DNA of 64,000 nt. Source: XN24 sp035514535. Its GTDB lineage: Bacteria; Pseudomonadota; Gammaproteobacteria; Steroidobacterales; XN24. The stretch covers positions 1 through 64,000 of the forward strand of contig DATKAZ010000037.1 of assembly GCA_035514535.1 (NCBI GenBank), read 5' to 3'. A program made the position numbers and the translations under genes. Positions within the stretch are counted from its first letter, which is position 1, and each line of letters begins with the position of its first letter. This document shows, one piece after another, positions 1-8,350 of the stretch. A model generated the notes under the pieces. That model did no database searches. It was given only the letters and a program-made list of their open reading frames with translations, and was not told the origin of the DNA.

Positions 1-91
1 TGGCGGAGAGGGCGGGATTCGAACCCGCGTTAGGGGGTTACCCTAAACTTGCTTTCCAAGCAAGCGCCTTCGACCGCTCGGCCACCTCTCC
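1..91 (-). tRNA. tRNA-Ser(GGA)
   Basis: Read on the minus strand, a seven-base acceptor stem (GGAGAGG, 85-91, with CCTCTCC, complement of 5-11) closes a class II tRNA with a long variable arm. The T-loop GTTCGAA is visible. The anticodon stem CTTGC/GCAAG encloses TTGGAAA, giving anticodon GGA, which reads UCC/UCU serine codons. The terminal CCA is encoded at positions 1-3. Confidence 0.95.
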
Positions 92-126
92 CTCCACCCG
101 CGGCGCAGGCGCGTCGCGGGGCGGGA

Positions 127-155
127 AATGTACCCCATGGGGGAGCGGGGTTCAA
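127..155 (-). promoter_or_regulatory. sigma70-type promoter of tRNA-Ser
   Basis: On the minus strand a -35 box TTGAAC (complement of 150-155) is followed after exactly 17 bases by TACATT (complement of 127-132). The tRNA begins about 35 bases further on, after a very GC-rich discriminator, as expected for a stable-RNA promoter. Confidence 0.6.
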
Positions 156-200
156 TGAAGGGCGAGTGCCGAGCGGGCGAGGACGCAGGCTCGCCCTGCG

Positions 201-908
201 CTACTGGACATCGACGACGTAATCCTCGGAGATCAGCCAGCCGGCCCCGCGGGTGCTGGGCGTGAGCACCAGTTCCTTCATTACCGTGCGCTCCTGGTCC
301 GCGAGGCTGAACTGCTGCCGGAAACGAGCCCGTACCTTGCCCTCCGGCAGGATCGTCACGCTCATGCTGTCGGGCTCGAGCCGGGTGGTAGCCTGGATGT
401 CGAAAAGACGCCGCTGTTCACTGCGCCACGCGGCATTGTCGTCGTACCCCTCGGGTGCAAAGTCCGGCTCATAGAACTGCACCCAGGCATCGAAATCACG
501 CCGCGACCAGGCCGCCGCCCAGTCCTCGATCACGCGCGTGACCTCGCTCGTGACGCTGGCCGGCGCAGCCACGGGGGTATCACGCGGAGCTGCCGCCGCC
601 GGGGCGCTCGCCGTGGCCGTTGGCCGCACGGGCAGGCCCTCGAGGTTCGCATCGCCCGGTTCGGCATAGAACGATGGCGGGTCGGCGATGCAGCCATCGG
701 CATCGTTCCCCGGGCTGCCCGGCGCCGCCCTCTCGTCCGGCACTCGCAAGGCCATCTGGCGGTCGGGCGCGTCCATGCCCTCCGGAACGACCAAAGGCGG
801 CCGCGCCTCCGCCTCGAGGTAGGGCCCCGGGATGCACGCGGACTGGACGCAGCCGTTCAGCAGCAGCGCAATGGCGAGGAGGCCGAGGCCCCGAATCAGG
901 GAGATCAA
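201..908 (-). CDS. lipoprotein with NTF2/SnoaL-like C-terminal domain, downstream of dapA
   Basis: With a TTG start overlapping the dapA stop (TTGA), the product is 235 residues. It opens with a short hydrophobic signal ending in a lipobox (LLLNGC), so it should be a lipid-anchored envelope protein. A proline/alanine-rich, probably unstructured stretch follows, containing a PPLVVPEG segment. The C-terminal ~110 residues (from about SEVTRVIEDWAAAWSRRDF) look like an NTF2/SnoaL fold, with the usual Trp-rich helix and FYEPDF turn. In E. coli the gene after dapA is bamC (nlpB), a BAM-complex lipoprotein. The N-terminal part here is BamC-like in style, but the C-terminal half is not. Function is inferred only from position; the start choice is moderately certain. 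Confidence 0.65.
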   Translation of the reverse strand: MISLIRGLGLLAIALLLNGCVQSACIPGPYLEAEARPPLVVPEGMDAPDRQMALRVPDERAAPGSPGNDADGCIADPPSFYAEPGDANLEGLPVRPTATASAPAAAAPRDTPVAAPASVTSEVTRVIEDWAAAWSRRDFDAWVQFYEPDFAPEGYDDNAAWRSEQRRLFDIQATTRLEPDSMSVTILPEGKVRARFRQQFSLADQERTVMKELVLTPSTRGAGWLISEDYVVDVQ

Positions 909-1789
909 GAGTTGTATTCCACCCCGGCGCGCGCCATGGCGGCACGCACCTCGTCGTGATGCCGGTCGGCCAGCGCCGTCAACGGCAACCGGATTCCGGA
1001 CTGGATGAGTCCCATTCGCGAGAGCGCCCATTTTACAGGAATCGGGTTCGGTTCCACGAATAACGCACGATTCAGCCCCTCGAGCCGGTCGTTGAGCGAC
1101 TCGGCCTTGCGCCGCTCGCCATGGCGGGCGGCTTCACAGAGCCCGTGCACCAGGCGCGGCGCTATATTGGCAGTGACACTGATGACGCCATCCCCCCCGG
1201 CCAGCAGGAAGTCCATGGAACTCGCATCGTCGCCGCTCAGGAGGCTGAGCCGGTCGCCAAGCAATGCCCGGAAGCGCCCTACCCGCTCCGCACCCGGGAC
1301 GGCCTCCTTGACCGCGACGACCCCGGGCACGTCCGCGAGGCGCGCGACCGTCTCGGGCAGGAGGTCGCAGGCGGTACGCCCCGGCACGTTGTAAAGAATG
1401 ACGGGCAGTCCGCCGTGGCGGGCGATGGCCTCGTAATGCAGGTACAGGCCTTCCTGGGTCGGCTTGTTGTAGTAAGGGGTTACGACCAAAGCCGCGGCAG
1501 CGCCCGCCTCGCGGACGACGGTAGTCAGCTCGATTGTGCGGGCAGTCGAATTGCTGCCGCTGCCGCCGATGACAGTGATGCGCCCCGCCACGGCCTCGAG
1601 CGCAGCGCGGATGAGCGTGTCGAGCTCGGACGCGGACAGGCAGGGCGACTCTCCCGTGGTGCCGGCGATGACGATCGCGTCGGTACCCCCGTCGACATGG
1701 AACTCCACCAGCCGGCCGAGCGCCTCGAGGTCGAGGGCGCCGTCCGCCCGCATCGGCGTGACCAGTGCCACCATGCTGCCGCCGAACAT
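905..1789 (-). CDS. dapA: 4-hydroxy-tetrahydrodipicolinate synthase
   Basis: This 294-residue protein condenses pyruvate with aspartate semialdehyde, the first committed step of lysine and diaminopimelate synthesis in the cytoplasm. With the start at MFGGSMVALVTP, the active-site residues fall at the same numbers as in E. coli DapA: Thr44/Thr45 (GTTGES), Tyr107 (TPYYNKP), Tyr133, Arg138 (YNVPGR) and the Schiff-base Lys161 (VAVKEA). Open frame continues upstream for more than 100 codons, but the family length supports this start. It is divergent from gcvR and is followed, with a 4-base overlap, by the lipoprotein gene. Confidence 0.95.
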   Translation of the reverse strand: MFGGSMVALVTPMRADGALDLEALGRLVEFHVDGGTDAIVIAGTTGESPCLSASELDTLIRAALEAVAGRITVIGGSGSNSTARTIELTTVVREAGAAAALVVTPYYNKPTQEGLYLHYEAIARHGGLPVILYNVPGRTACDLLPETVARLADVPGVVAVKEAVPGAERVGRFRALLGDRLSLLSGDDASSMDFLLAGGDGVISVTANIAPRLVHGLCEAARHGERRKAESLNDRLEGLNRALFVEPNPIPVKWALSRMGLIQSGIRLPLTALADRHHDEVRAAMARAGVEYNS

Positions 1790-1951
1790 CGGCCGTCTCC
1801 CCGCGTTGCGCATCATGAATTCAGCCGGTGATGGTATCGGCCGTCCCCGGGAGCGGCAAGCGCGACCCCCGGCCGCCGGGTTCGCGCCCTTCGCAGCCGG
1901 CACGGTTGCGAGTACACTGCCCGCCATGTTTTCGTCCCTGAATATCCCCTC

Positions 1952-2500
1952 GTGGCCGGCCCCCAACCTGTGAAACAACTGGTCGTGATTTCCGCGGTCG
2001 GCGGCGATCGCTCCGGGGTCGTGCATGATCTTACGCGCGCGGTCATGGATTGCGGCGGCAATATTCTCGACAGCAGGATGATCGCGCTCGGCTCCGAGTT
2101 CGCGATGCTGCTTCTCGTGAGTGGCACGTGGCACACGCTTGCGCGCCTCGAGTCGGAGCTCAAGAAAGTGGAGGAGCAGTCCGGGTTGTCGCTGGCCATG
2201 CGCCGTACCGAGGAGCGGGCGCCGCGCACGGACATGCTGCCCTATGCCATCGACGTGGTCTGCCTGGACCAGCCCGGCATAGTCTTTAACCTGGCGAGCT
2301 TCTTTGCCAGTCGCGAGATCGACATCGCCGAGATGGCGACGCGCAGTTATTCAGCGGCTCACACCGGCGCGCCGATGTTCTCCGTGCAGATCACGGTCAA
2401 TATCCCCAGCAACCTGCAGATTTCAGCCCTGCGCGACGAGTTCATGGATTTTTGCGACCATATGAACCTCGATGCGATCATGGAGCCGGTCAAGGGCTGA
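1952..2500 (+). CDS. gcvR: glycine cleavage system repressor-like double ACT protein (GcvR)
   Basis: About 180 residues make two ACT domains (roughly residues 8-85 and 97-175), each starting with the usual pattern: VVISAVGGDRSGVVHDL and IDVVCLDQPGIVFNL. GcvR-type proteins bind amino acids and modulate the gcv regulators; no DNA-binding domain is present. The GTG at 1952 is taken as start, but a second GTG at 1970 (MKQLVV...) is equally plausible and fits family alignments slightly better. It is followed after 21 bases by bcp, which has its own strong ribosome site. The pairing gcvR-bcp next to dapA is also the arrangement in E. coli. Confidence 0.85.
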   Translation: MAGPQPVKQLVVISAVGGDRSGVVHDLTRAVMDCGGNILDSRMIALGSEFAMLLLVSGTWHTLARLESELKKVEEQSGLSLAMRRTEERAPRTDMLPYAIDVVCLDQPGIVFNLASFFASREIDIAEMATRSYSAAHTGAPMFSVQITVNIPSNLQISALRDEFMDFCDHMNLDAIMEPVKG

Positions 2501-2521
2501 ACCGCAAGGAGGAATCGAAAT

Positions 2522-2989
2522 ATGGCCACCGTCGCCACGGGCAGGAAAGTGCCCGCGTTCAACCTTCCCGCCACGGGCGGAAACCAGCTCGGCTTGAGAG
2601 ATTTCAAGGGCCGCACGCTCGTGCTCTATTTCTATCCCAAGGACGACACCCCGGGCTGCACCGCGGAAGGCCAGGGATTTCGCGACCAGTACGAGGTCTT
2701 CCGGAAGGCCGGCGCGGAGATCGTCGGGGTGTCGCGCGACAGCGTCGCGTCGCACGAGAAGTTCAAGGCCAAGTACGAGTTGCCGTTCGAGCTGATCTCG
2801 GATCCGGACGAGACTCTGTGCGCGATCTTCAACGTCATGCGCGAGAAGAACATGTACGGCAGGAAGGTCATGGGCGTGGAGCGCAGCACCTTCCTGATCG
2901 ACGCGGACGGCGTGTTGCGCGAGGAGTGGCGCAAGGTCAAGGTGCCTGGCCACGTGGACGAGGTCCTCGAAGCCGTCAAGGCCCTCTGA
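2522..2989 (+). CDS. bcp: thioredoxin-dependent thiol peroxidase, Bcp/PrxQ family
   Basis: This 155-residue peroxiredoxin reduces hydrogen peroxide and organic peroxides in the cytoplasm. The peroxidatic cysteine lies in DDTPGCTAEGQGFRD (about residue 46). In E. coli Bcp a resolving cysteine sits five residues later; here that position is Gln. The protein is therefore either a 1-Cys enzyme or uses another cysteine, such as the one in ETLCAIF. A very strong Shine-Dalgarno sequence, AAGGAGG (2506-2512), precedes the ATG. Confidence 0.93.
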   Translation: MATVATGRKVPAFNLPATGGNQLGLRDFKGRTLVLYFYPKDDTPGCTAEGQGFRDQYEVFRKAGAEIVGVSRDSVASHEKFKAKYELPFELISDPDETLCAIFNVMREKNMYGRKVMGVERSTFLIDADGVLREEWRKVKVPGHVDEVLEAVKAL

Positions 2990-3041
2990 GGACGTCCCTG
3001 GCAGATCCGATGCACGCCCGCCGAACGCGGCAGGAGTCTCA

Positions 3042-4451
3042 TTGAGCATCACAACCGAACCCCGACGCGTCTTCGTGCTGGATACGAACGTGCTCATGCA
3101 CGATCCGGCCGCATTGTTTCGCTTCGACGAACACGACATCCACCTGCCGATGGTCGTCCTGGAGGAACTCGACGCCGGCAAGAAAGGCATGTCGGAGGCG
3201 GCGCGCAACGTGCGCCAGGTCAGCCGCTTCATCGACCAGATGATCTTCGGGGCGGACAAGAGTCACATCGATCATGGCATCGAGATTCCAGGCGAGCATC
3301 GCCTGAACGGATCCGGCAACCGCGCGCCCGGACGGCTGTTCTTCCAGACGCGGCCGAACCAGCCGCTGCTGCCCGACACGTTGCCCGGCAGCCGGGCCGA
3401 CAACTCGATCCTCGAGAATTGCCTCATGCTCCAGGAGGCGCACCCGGACGCCCGCGTCACGCTGGTATCGAAGGATATCAACCTGCGCATCAAGGCCACG
3501 ATCCTGGGCGTGCACGCGGAGGACTACTACAGCGACCGTACGCTCGACGACCTCGACCTCATGTATTCCGGCGTCGAGATGCTGGCGGCGGATTTTTGGG
3601 AGACGCACAGCAAGGCCATGGACTCCTGGAAGGAGGAAGGCCGGACCTTCTATCGCGTCACCGGCCAGCGCGTGGCGGAGTGGCACGTCAACCAGTTCCT
3701 GTACCTGGATGACGACGGCCAGTTCGAGGCCCTGGTGCGCGAGATCGACGGCGACACGGCCGTCATAGAGCTGGCCGGCAGCTACCGCGGACGCAACAAC
3801 GTATGGGGCATCACGGCGCGCAATCGCGAACAGAATTTCGCCTTGAACCTGCTGATGGCAGACGGCGTGGATTTCATCACGATCCTCGGCCCCGCCGGCA
3901 CCGGCAAGACGCTCCTGACGCTGGCGGCGGCGCTGGCGCAAACCCTCGACAAGGGTCGCTTTCGCGAGATCATCATGACCCGCGTGACGGTGCCGCTGGG
4001 CGAGGACATCGGCTTTCTGCCGGGCACCGAAGAGGAGAAGATGGAGCCGTGGATGGGGGCGCTGATGGACAATCTCGAGGTCCTCACCCAGACCGAGGAG
4101 GGCGGCGACTGGGGCCGGGCCGCGACCCGTGACCTGCTGCGCAGCCGGATCAAGATCCGCTCGCTCAATTTCATGCGTGGGCGAACTTTTCTCAACAGGT
4201 TCATCATCATAGACGAGGCCCAGAACCTGACGCCGAAGCAGATGAAGGCGCTGATCACGCGGGCAGGTCCGGGCACGAAAATGATCTGCCTCGGTAATAT
4301 CTCGCAGATCGACACGCCCTATCTCACCGAGACGACGTCGGGCCTGACCTATGTCGTCAACCGTTTTCGCGGCTGGCCGCATGCCGGCCACGTGACCCTC
4401 GTGCGGGGCGAGCGATCCCGGCTGGCGGATTACGCCTCGGAGGCGCTGTGA
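3042..4451 (+). CDS. PIN-PhoH fusion protein (PhoH2-type RNA helicase/ribonuclease)
   Basis: This 469-residue cytoplasmic protein joins an N-terminal PIN nuclease domain (LDTNVLMHDP near residues 10-20, further acidic residues in DNSILEN and SKDINLR) to a C-terminal PhoH ATPase. The ATPase has Walker A GPAGTGKT at residues 283-290 and a DEAQN Walker B near 391. Such PhoH2 proteins are described as RNA-unwinding ribonucleases, often linked to toxin-antitoxin biology, but no antitoxin-like gene overlaps here. The TTG at 3042 is used as start because CAGGAG lies just upstream and the PIN domain begins at once. Confidence 0.88.
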   Translation: MSITTEPRRVFVLDTNVLMHDPAALFRFDEHDIHLPMVVLEELDAGKKGMSEAARNVRQVSRFIDQMIFGADKSHIDHGIEIPGEHRLNGSGNRAPGRLFFQTRPNQPLLPDTLPGSRADNSILENCLMLQEAHPDARVTLVSKDINLRIKATILGVHAEDYYSDRTLDDLDLMYSGVEMLAADFWETHSKAMDSWKEEGRTFYRVTGQRVAEWHVNQFLYLDDDGQFEALVREIDGDTAVIELAGSYRGRNNVWGITARNREQNFALNLLMADGVDFITILGPAGTGKTLLTLAAALAQTLDKGRFREIIMTRVTVPLGEDIGFLPGTEEEKMEPWMGALMDNLEVLTQTEEGGDWGRAATRDLLRSRIKIRSLNFMRGRTFLNRFIIIDEAQNLTPKQMKALITRAGPGTKMICLGNISQIDTPYLTETTSGLTYVVNRFRGWPHAGHVTLVRGERSRLADYASEAL

Positions 4452-4524
4452 TCGCGGGAACCGCGTGGCGCCCCAGCCTGTCCTAGCCAGTGGGTATCGC
4501 CACCTGCGCCTGCCGGAACACCGC

Positions 4525-5988
4525 ATGCTGAACCGCCTGACCATCCTTTTGACCGCCTGCATCGTGACGGCTGCAGCCGCGGCCACGCCGCACGACAACC
4601 TGCCGGATATCGGCAGCCCGGCGGACGTGGTGTTCACCCGCAGCCAGGCGGAAGGCATCGGCCGCTCGGTGCTGCACCAGCTGCGCGAACAGGGCAGCGT
4701 GCTCGAGGACCCGGAGGTCGCCGATTACATCACCACGCTCGGCCATCGCATCGCCTCCTACGCCCACGAGGGCGAAAAGCGCTTCGAGTTCTTCGTCGTC
4801 AACGACGACGCGATCAACGCCTTCGCCCTCCCCGGCGGCTACATCGGCATCAACTCCGGCCTGATCACGTCCACGCGCAGGGAGAGCGAGCTCGCCGGGG
4901 TGCTGGCACACGAAATCGCGCACGTCACGCAGCAGCACATCGCGCGGCGGATTGCGGCCACCGGGCGCACCAGCATCCTGGCCACTGCGGCAGTGCTCGC
5001 CGCGATCATGCTCGGTGCCAGCGGAGACGCGGTGCCGGCCGCGATCATGAGCGCCCAGGGCCTCGCGATACAGGAACAGATCAACTACACGCGCAACAAT
5101 GAGTATGAGGCCGATCGCGTCGGCCTTCATTTCCTCGCGCAGGCGGGTTTCGACCCGATGGGCATGCCGTCGTTCTTCGAGGTGCTTTCCGGCCAGGCCG
5201 GCATGCCCGAGTCGCGGGCGCCGGAATTCCTGCAGACCCACCCGCTGTCCAGCGCGCGCATCGCCGAGACGCGCGACCGGGCGGAGCGCACCCCCGTGCG
5301 CGAGACCTACGAGAGCCCGGCCTACGATCTCATGCGCGCCCGTATCAGGGCACTGAATGCGCGCTCCTCCGCGGAAGCGCTGGCGCGCTTCCGCGCAGAC
5401 ATGGAACGGGAAGGGAATGATGCGACACCCGCCACGCGCTATGGCTGGGCGCTGGCGCTGATGCGTGCCGACCGCCACGCGGAGGCTGCGGCGGTGCTTG
5501 GCGAGTTGCGCGACGAGGACGCAGCCACAGTCGTGTTTCATTCGGCGCTGGGCGAGGCCCTGATTCGTGCCGACGACGTGAATGAGGGGCTGGAAGTGTT
5601 CGAACGCGCAGCACGGCTCTTCCCGCGGAACAAGCCTTTGACGGTACGCTACGCCGAGGCCCTGATTCGCACCGGCCGCTACGACGCCGCGCACACGTTG
5701 CTCCTCGACCTGTTCAACAACGTCCGTCCCACGCCCCCGCAGGTGCGCCTGATCGCCAATACGGCTGACGCCGCGGGCCAGAAAGCCGAGGCGCTGTACT
5801 ACATGTCCGAGTATCATCTGCTCACCGGACAGTTGCCGCTGGCGATGGAGAAGCTCCGCCTCGCGCTGCGGGAGCCTGAGCTGCAGCCTTGGCAGGCGGC
5901 ACGCTTCCAGGCCCGTATCGCCGAACTGGAGCCTTTCATGAAAGAATGGCTTGCCGCCCGGAAACGCGCCAGGAACACCCAGCGTTAA
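4525..5988 (+). CDS. bepA: M48 family periplasmic metalloprotease with TPR-like tail (BepA-like)
   Basis: This protein of 487 residues has a cleavable signal (MLNRLTILLTACIVTAAAAA). The zinc motif HEIAH lies at residues 129-133, followed by the downstream NNEYEADRVG glutamate ligand. The C-terminal ~200 residues form TPR-like helical repeats. In E. coli BepA degrades stalled LptD/BAM substrates at the outer membrane. The ATG at 4525 is preferred to an upstream GTG because it places the signal peptide at the N-terminus. mlaA follows after 24 bases, so both probably form an outer-membrane quality operon. Confidence 0.88.
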   Translation: MLNRLTILLTACIVTAAAAATPHDNLPDIGSPADVVFTRSQAEGIGRSVLHQLREQGSVLEDPEVADYITTLGHRIASYAHEGEKRFEFFVVNDDAINAFALPGGYIGINSGLITSTRRESELAGVLAHEIAHVTQQHIARRIAATGRTSILATAAVLAAIMLGASGDAVPAAIMSAQGLAIQEQINYTRNNEYEADRVGLHFLAQAGFDPMGMPSFFEVLSGQAGMPESRAPEFLQTHPLSSARIAETRDRAERTPVRETYESPAYDLMRARIRALNARSSAEALARFRADMEREGNDATPATRYGWALALMRADRHAEAAAVLGELRDEDAATVVFHSALGEALIRADDVNEGLEVFERAARLFPRNKPLTVRYAEALIRTGRYDAAHTLLLDLFNNVRPTPPQVRLIANTADAAGQKAEALYYMSEYHLLTGQLPLAMEKLRLALREPELQPWQAARFQARIAELEPFMKEWLAARKRARNTQR

Positions 5989-6012
5989 TCAGCTCGAGAA
6001 AGGACAGGCCGG

Positions 6013-6774
6013 ATGAGACCTCAAGGGCGCTGCAGACGCGCAGGCGCGTTGTCGCTTGCGATCGCGTTCCTCGGCATCAACGCGGGCTGCGCATCGGCCC
6101 CGCACGATCCCTATGACCCGCTTGAGCCTCTCAACCGGCAGGTGTTCGCATTCAACCGTGCGGCCGACCGCATGGTCCTGCGACCCATTGCGCGCGGCTA
6201 CGACACCATCGCCCCTCGCCCGGTCAAGTCGGGCGTCACCCACTTCTTCGACAACCTGGCGACACCGGTCTGGGTCCTGAACCACCTGTTGCAGGGCAAC
6301 CTCGCGGAGGCCGGCAAGCAGTCGGGCCGCTTCCTGCTGAACTCGACGGGGGGTGTACTTGGCCTGTTCGACATCGCCGGTGACGGCGGTATCGCGAAGA
6401 ACAGCGCGAACTTCAACCAGACCTTCGGCAAGTGGGGCATGCCGTCCGGCCCGTACCTCATGCTGCCGTTGTTCGGCCCCAGCTCGGTTCGCGCCAGCAT
6501 CGGCCTTTACGCCCGCTACGAGACCGATGTCGTCTGGAACTACCTCGACGATGAGCGGAGCATTCGCGACAAGCTGACGGCCCTGGATATCATCAATACG
6601 CGCCAACGCTTCCTGTCGCTGGACCGGATGATCGACCAGGCAGCCGATCCGTATATTTTCGTGCGCGAGGCCTGGCGCCAGCGCAGCGAGTACGAGATTC
6701 GCGACCCCGGCAGCCCCGACGACGATATCGGGCTCGACTTCGAGGACGAAGACTGGGACGACGAAGACTATTGA
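6013..6774 (+). CDS. mlaA: phospholipid-binding lipoprotein MlaA (VacJ)
   Basis: This is a 253-residue outer-membrane lipoprotein with lipobox INAGC (Cys26) and the MlaA signature DPLEPLNRQVFAFNRAAD, RFLLNSTGGVLGLFD and FGKWGMPSGPYLMLPLFGPSS. MlaA extracts misplaced phospholipids from the outer leaflet and hands them to MlaC. The C-terminal tail is very acidic (DFEDEDWDDEDY). It is convergent with the mlaFEDCB operon, so outer-membrane and inner-membrane parts of one pathway lie tail to tail. Confidence 0.95.
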   Translation: MRPQGRCRRAGALSLAIAFLGINAGCASAPHDPYDPLEPLNRQVFAFNRAADRMVLRPIARGYDTIAPRPVKSGVTHFFDNLATPVWVLNHLLQGNLAEAGKQSGRFLLNSTGGVLGLFDIAGDGGIAKNSANFNQTFGKWGMPSGPYLMLPLFGPSSVRASIGLYARYETDVVWNYLDDERSIRDKLTALDIINTRQRFLSLDRMIDQAADPYIFVREAWRQRSEYEIRDPGSPDDDIGLDFEDEDWDDEDY

Positions 6775-6798
6775 CGGCCCGGAGGAGATTCTCCGATT

Positions 6799-6835
6799 GC
6801 GTTATTAACGTTGTATTTTTAATACGTTATAGCGC
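6799..6835. terminator. AT-rich hairpin between convergent mlaA and mlaB
   Basis: An imperfect inverted repeat (GCGTTATTAACG ... CGTTATAGCGC around GTATT-TTT-AATAC) sits in the 88-base gap between two convergent genes. It is far more AT-rich than its surroundings. A bidirectional transcription terminator is the simplest reading. Confidence 0.45.
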
Positions 6836-6862
6836 ACATTTCATGTTGATTGTTACAGTTTG

Positions 6863-7228
6863 TCAGTGATTCTCGCCCAGCCATCGCTCGGCGCGATACA
6901 GCATGTCCTCGACTTCGCTGATCTGGGCGATCGAAATGATCTGCTCGGGGATGTTCCGGAAGCGCACCTCGTGCGCGCTGTTGCGAGCCCAGTTGACCCA
7001 CTCGAGCATCAGCGCGAGACCGGCGCTGTCGGCCCGTTTCACGCCGGCGAGGTCGATCTCGATGATCGAATGGTCCGAGAAAAGCTCCTTGCTTTCCTCC
7101 AGTGCGACGACGACGGTCTGGAAGCTCAGATCGCCCAGGATCGCAAAATGGCCGTCCCCCCGGTCTTCGAACTCGACCTGCCCGGGTCCGACTTCGGCGA
7201 CTGCGACAGCGGCAGCATCAGTGCTCAA
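6863..7228 (-). CDS. mlaB: STAS-domain protein MlaB
   Basis: This 121-residue cytoplasmic STAS protein is the accessory subunit of the MlaFEDB phospholipid transporter. The conserved loop LAGVKRADSAGLALMLEW carries the regulatory hydroxyl residue (Ser here, Thr in E. coli). Its ATG overlaps the mlaC stop by four bases (ATGA), indicating translational coupling. It is the last gene of the aldolase-mlaFEDCB operon. Confidence 0.88.
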   Translation of the reverse strand: MSTDAAAVAVAEVGPGQVEFEDRGDGHFAILGDLSFQTVVVALEESKELFSDHSIIEIDLAGVKRADSAGLALMLEWVNWARNSAHEVRFRNIPEQIISIAQISEVEDMLYRAERWLGENH

Positions 7229-7878
7229 GAACCGGCGTCTCCGGCGTCTCCGGGATCTCCGGATTGCCCCTTCTGCAGCTCCTCGAGCACTCGCTCGATG
7301 CCCTTGGAGCGGAACTCGCTGGCGTACTGGTTGCGATAATTCGTCACGTAGGAGATGCCCTCGACGACCACGTCGTAGACCTTCCAGTTGCCCTCGTGGA
7401 TGCGCAGGCGATAGCTGATCGGGACGGGCGTACCGTCCTCGAGCTTCACCTCGGAATCCACCATGACGCGGCCGTCCTCGAGCTTGCCCCGCGTGCCCGT
7501 GATTTTGAGCTGGTTCGCGTCGTACTGCAGAACGCCTTCCCCGTAGCTGTCGAGCAGCTTGCGGTACAGGGCGGTGATAAAGGCTTCACGCTGTTCGTCG
7601 GTCGCATCGCGCCAGTAGCGTCCCATGACGAGTTGGCCGGTGTACCTGCGATCCCAGCGCGGCAGGAGAATCTCGTCGATGACGTCGAACAGCGCCTTGC
7701 GGTCGGCCTTGAGTTCGTCACGCCTGCCCTCGAGCGCCTCGAGGGTCAGCTCGGAGGCATCCATGATGACCTGCTCGGGGCTGCGCTCCGGCTCCGCATA
7801 AGCTGCGGAACCCGCGGCGAACGCCCCCATGGCGAGCGTCGCCACGGCCAATTTCATGCGTATCAACCTTAGTGTCAT
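7225..7878 (-). CDS. mlaC: periplasmic phospholipid shuttle MlaC
   Basis: This protein of 217 residues has a signal peptide (MKLAVATLAMGAFAAGSAAYA) and the MlaC/Ttg2D fold signature (ILPRWDRRYTGQLVMGRYWR; YDVVVEGISYVTNYRNQY). It ferries phospholipids between MlaA and MlaD. The C-terminus ends in a short repetitive GDPGDAGDAGS tail encoded by direct repeats of about nine bases, which may vary between strains. MKLAVA at codon 8 is a possible alternative start. Confidence 0.92.
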   Translation of the reverse strand: MTLRLIRMKLAVATLAMGAFAAGSAAYAEPERSPEQVIMDASELTLEALEGRRDELKADRKALFDVIDEILLPRWDRRYTGQLVMGRYWRDATDEQREAFITALYRKLLDSYGEGVLQYDANQLKITGTRGKLEDGRVMVDSEVKLEDGTPVPISYRLRIHEGNWKVYDVVVEGISYVTNYRNQYASEFRSKGIERVLEELQKGQSGDPGDAGDAGS

Positions 7879-7881
7879 GAT

Positions 7882-8349
7882 CTAGTCTCCATCGCCGCCG
7901 CGCTCGAACAGGTACTTGCTGATCAGCTGCTCCAGCACGACCGCGGACTGGGTGAAAGCAATCTCGTCCCCGTCCCTGAAGTACTCGTCCGCACCGCCCG
8001 GCTGCAGCCCGATGTATTGTCCCCCGAGGATGCCCGAAGTCAGGATCCTGGCGTCCGAATCCGCCGGAATACGATTGTAGCGGGATGAAATCCGTATGCT
8101 GACCACCGCCTCGAGCCGCTCCACATCGAAGTCTATGGACGTCACTCGACCGATCTGGACGCCCGAAATCGATACCGGCGAGCGTGTCTTCAATGTCCCG
8201 ATCTGGTCGAAGCGCGCCGTCAATTCGTAGCCTTCGTCCCCGGAATACGAGTCGAAGCTCGTCACCCGCGTCGCCAGGAAGAACAGGGCGAGGATGCCCA
8301 TAAAGACAAATAATCCGGTGCCAAGTTCAACTGCGCGTGTCTGTTGCAT
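7882..8349 (-). CDS. mlaD: MCE-domain protein MlaD
   Basis: A single N-terminal membrane helix (GTGLFVFMGILALFFLATRV) is followed by one MCE domain (TRSPVSISGVQIGRVTSI, ILTSGILGGQYIGLQPGG). MlaD hexamers on the periplasmic side of the inner membrane exchange lipid with MlaC. At 155 residues it has a short C-terminal helix, near the E. coli protein length. Three bases separate it from mlaC and one from mlaE, so it is co-transcribed. Confidence 0.93.
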   Translation of the reverse strand: MQQTRAVELGTGLFVFMGILALFFLATRVTSFDSYSGDEGYELTARFDQIGTLKTRSPVSISGVQIGRVTSIDFDVERLEAVVSIRISSRYNRIPADSDARILTSGILGGQYIGLQPGGADEYFRDGDEIAFTQSAVVLEQLISKYLFERGGDGD

Positions 8350-8350
8350 C

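Noticed and set aside
3039..4658. 539-codon open frame opposite the PhoH gene
   Set aside because: Composition is Arg/His/Ala-rich with no domain; it mirrors the GC-rich third-codon positions of phoH.
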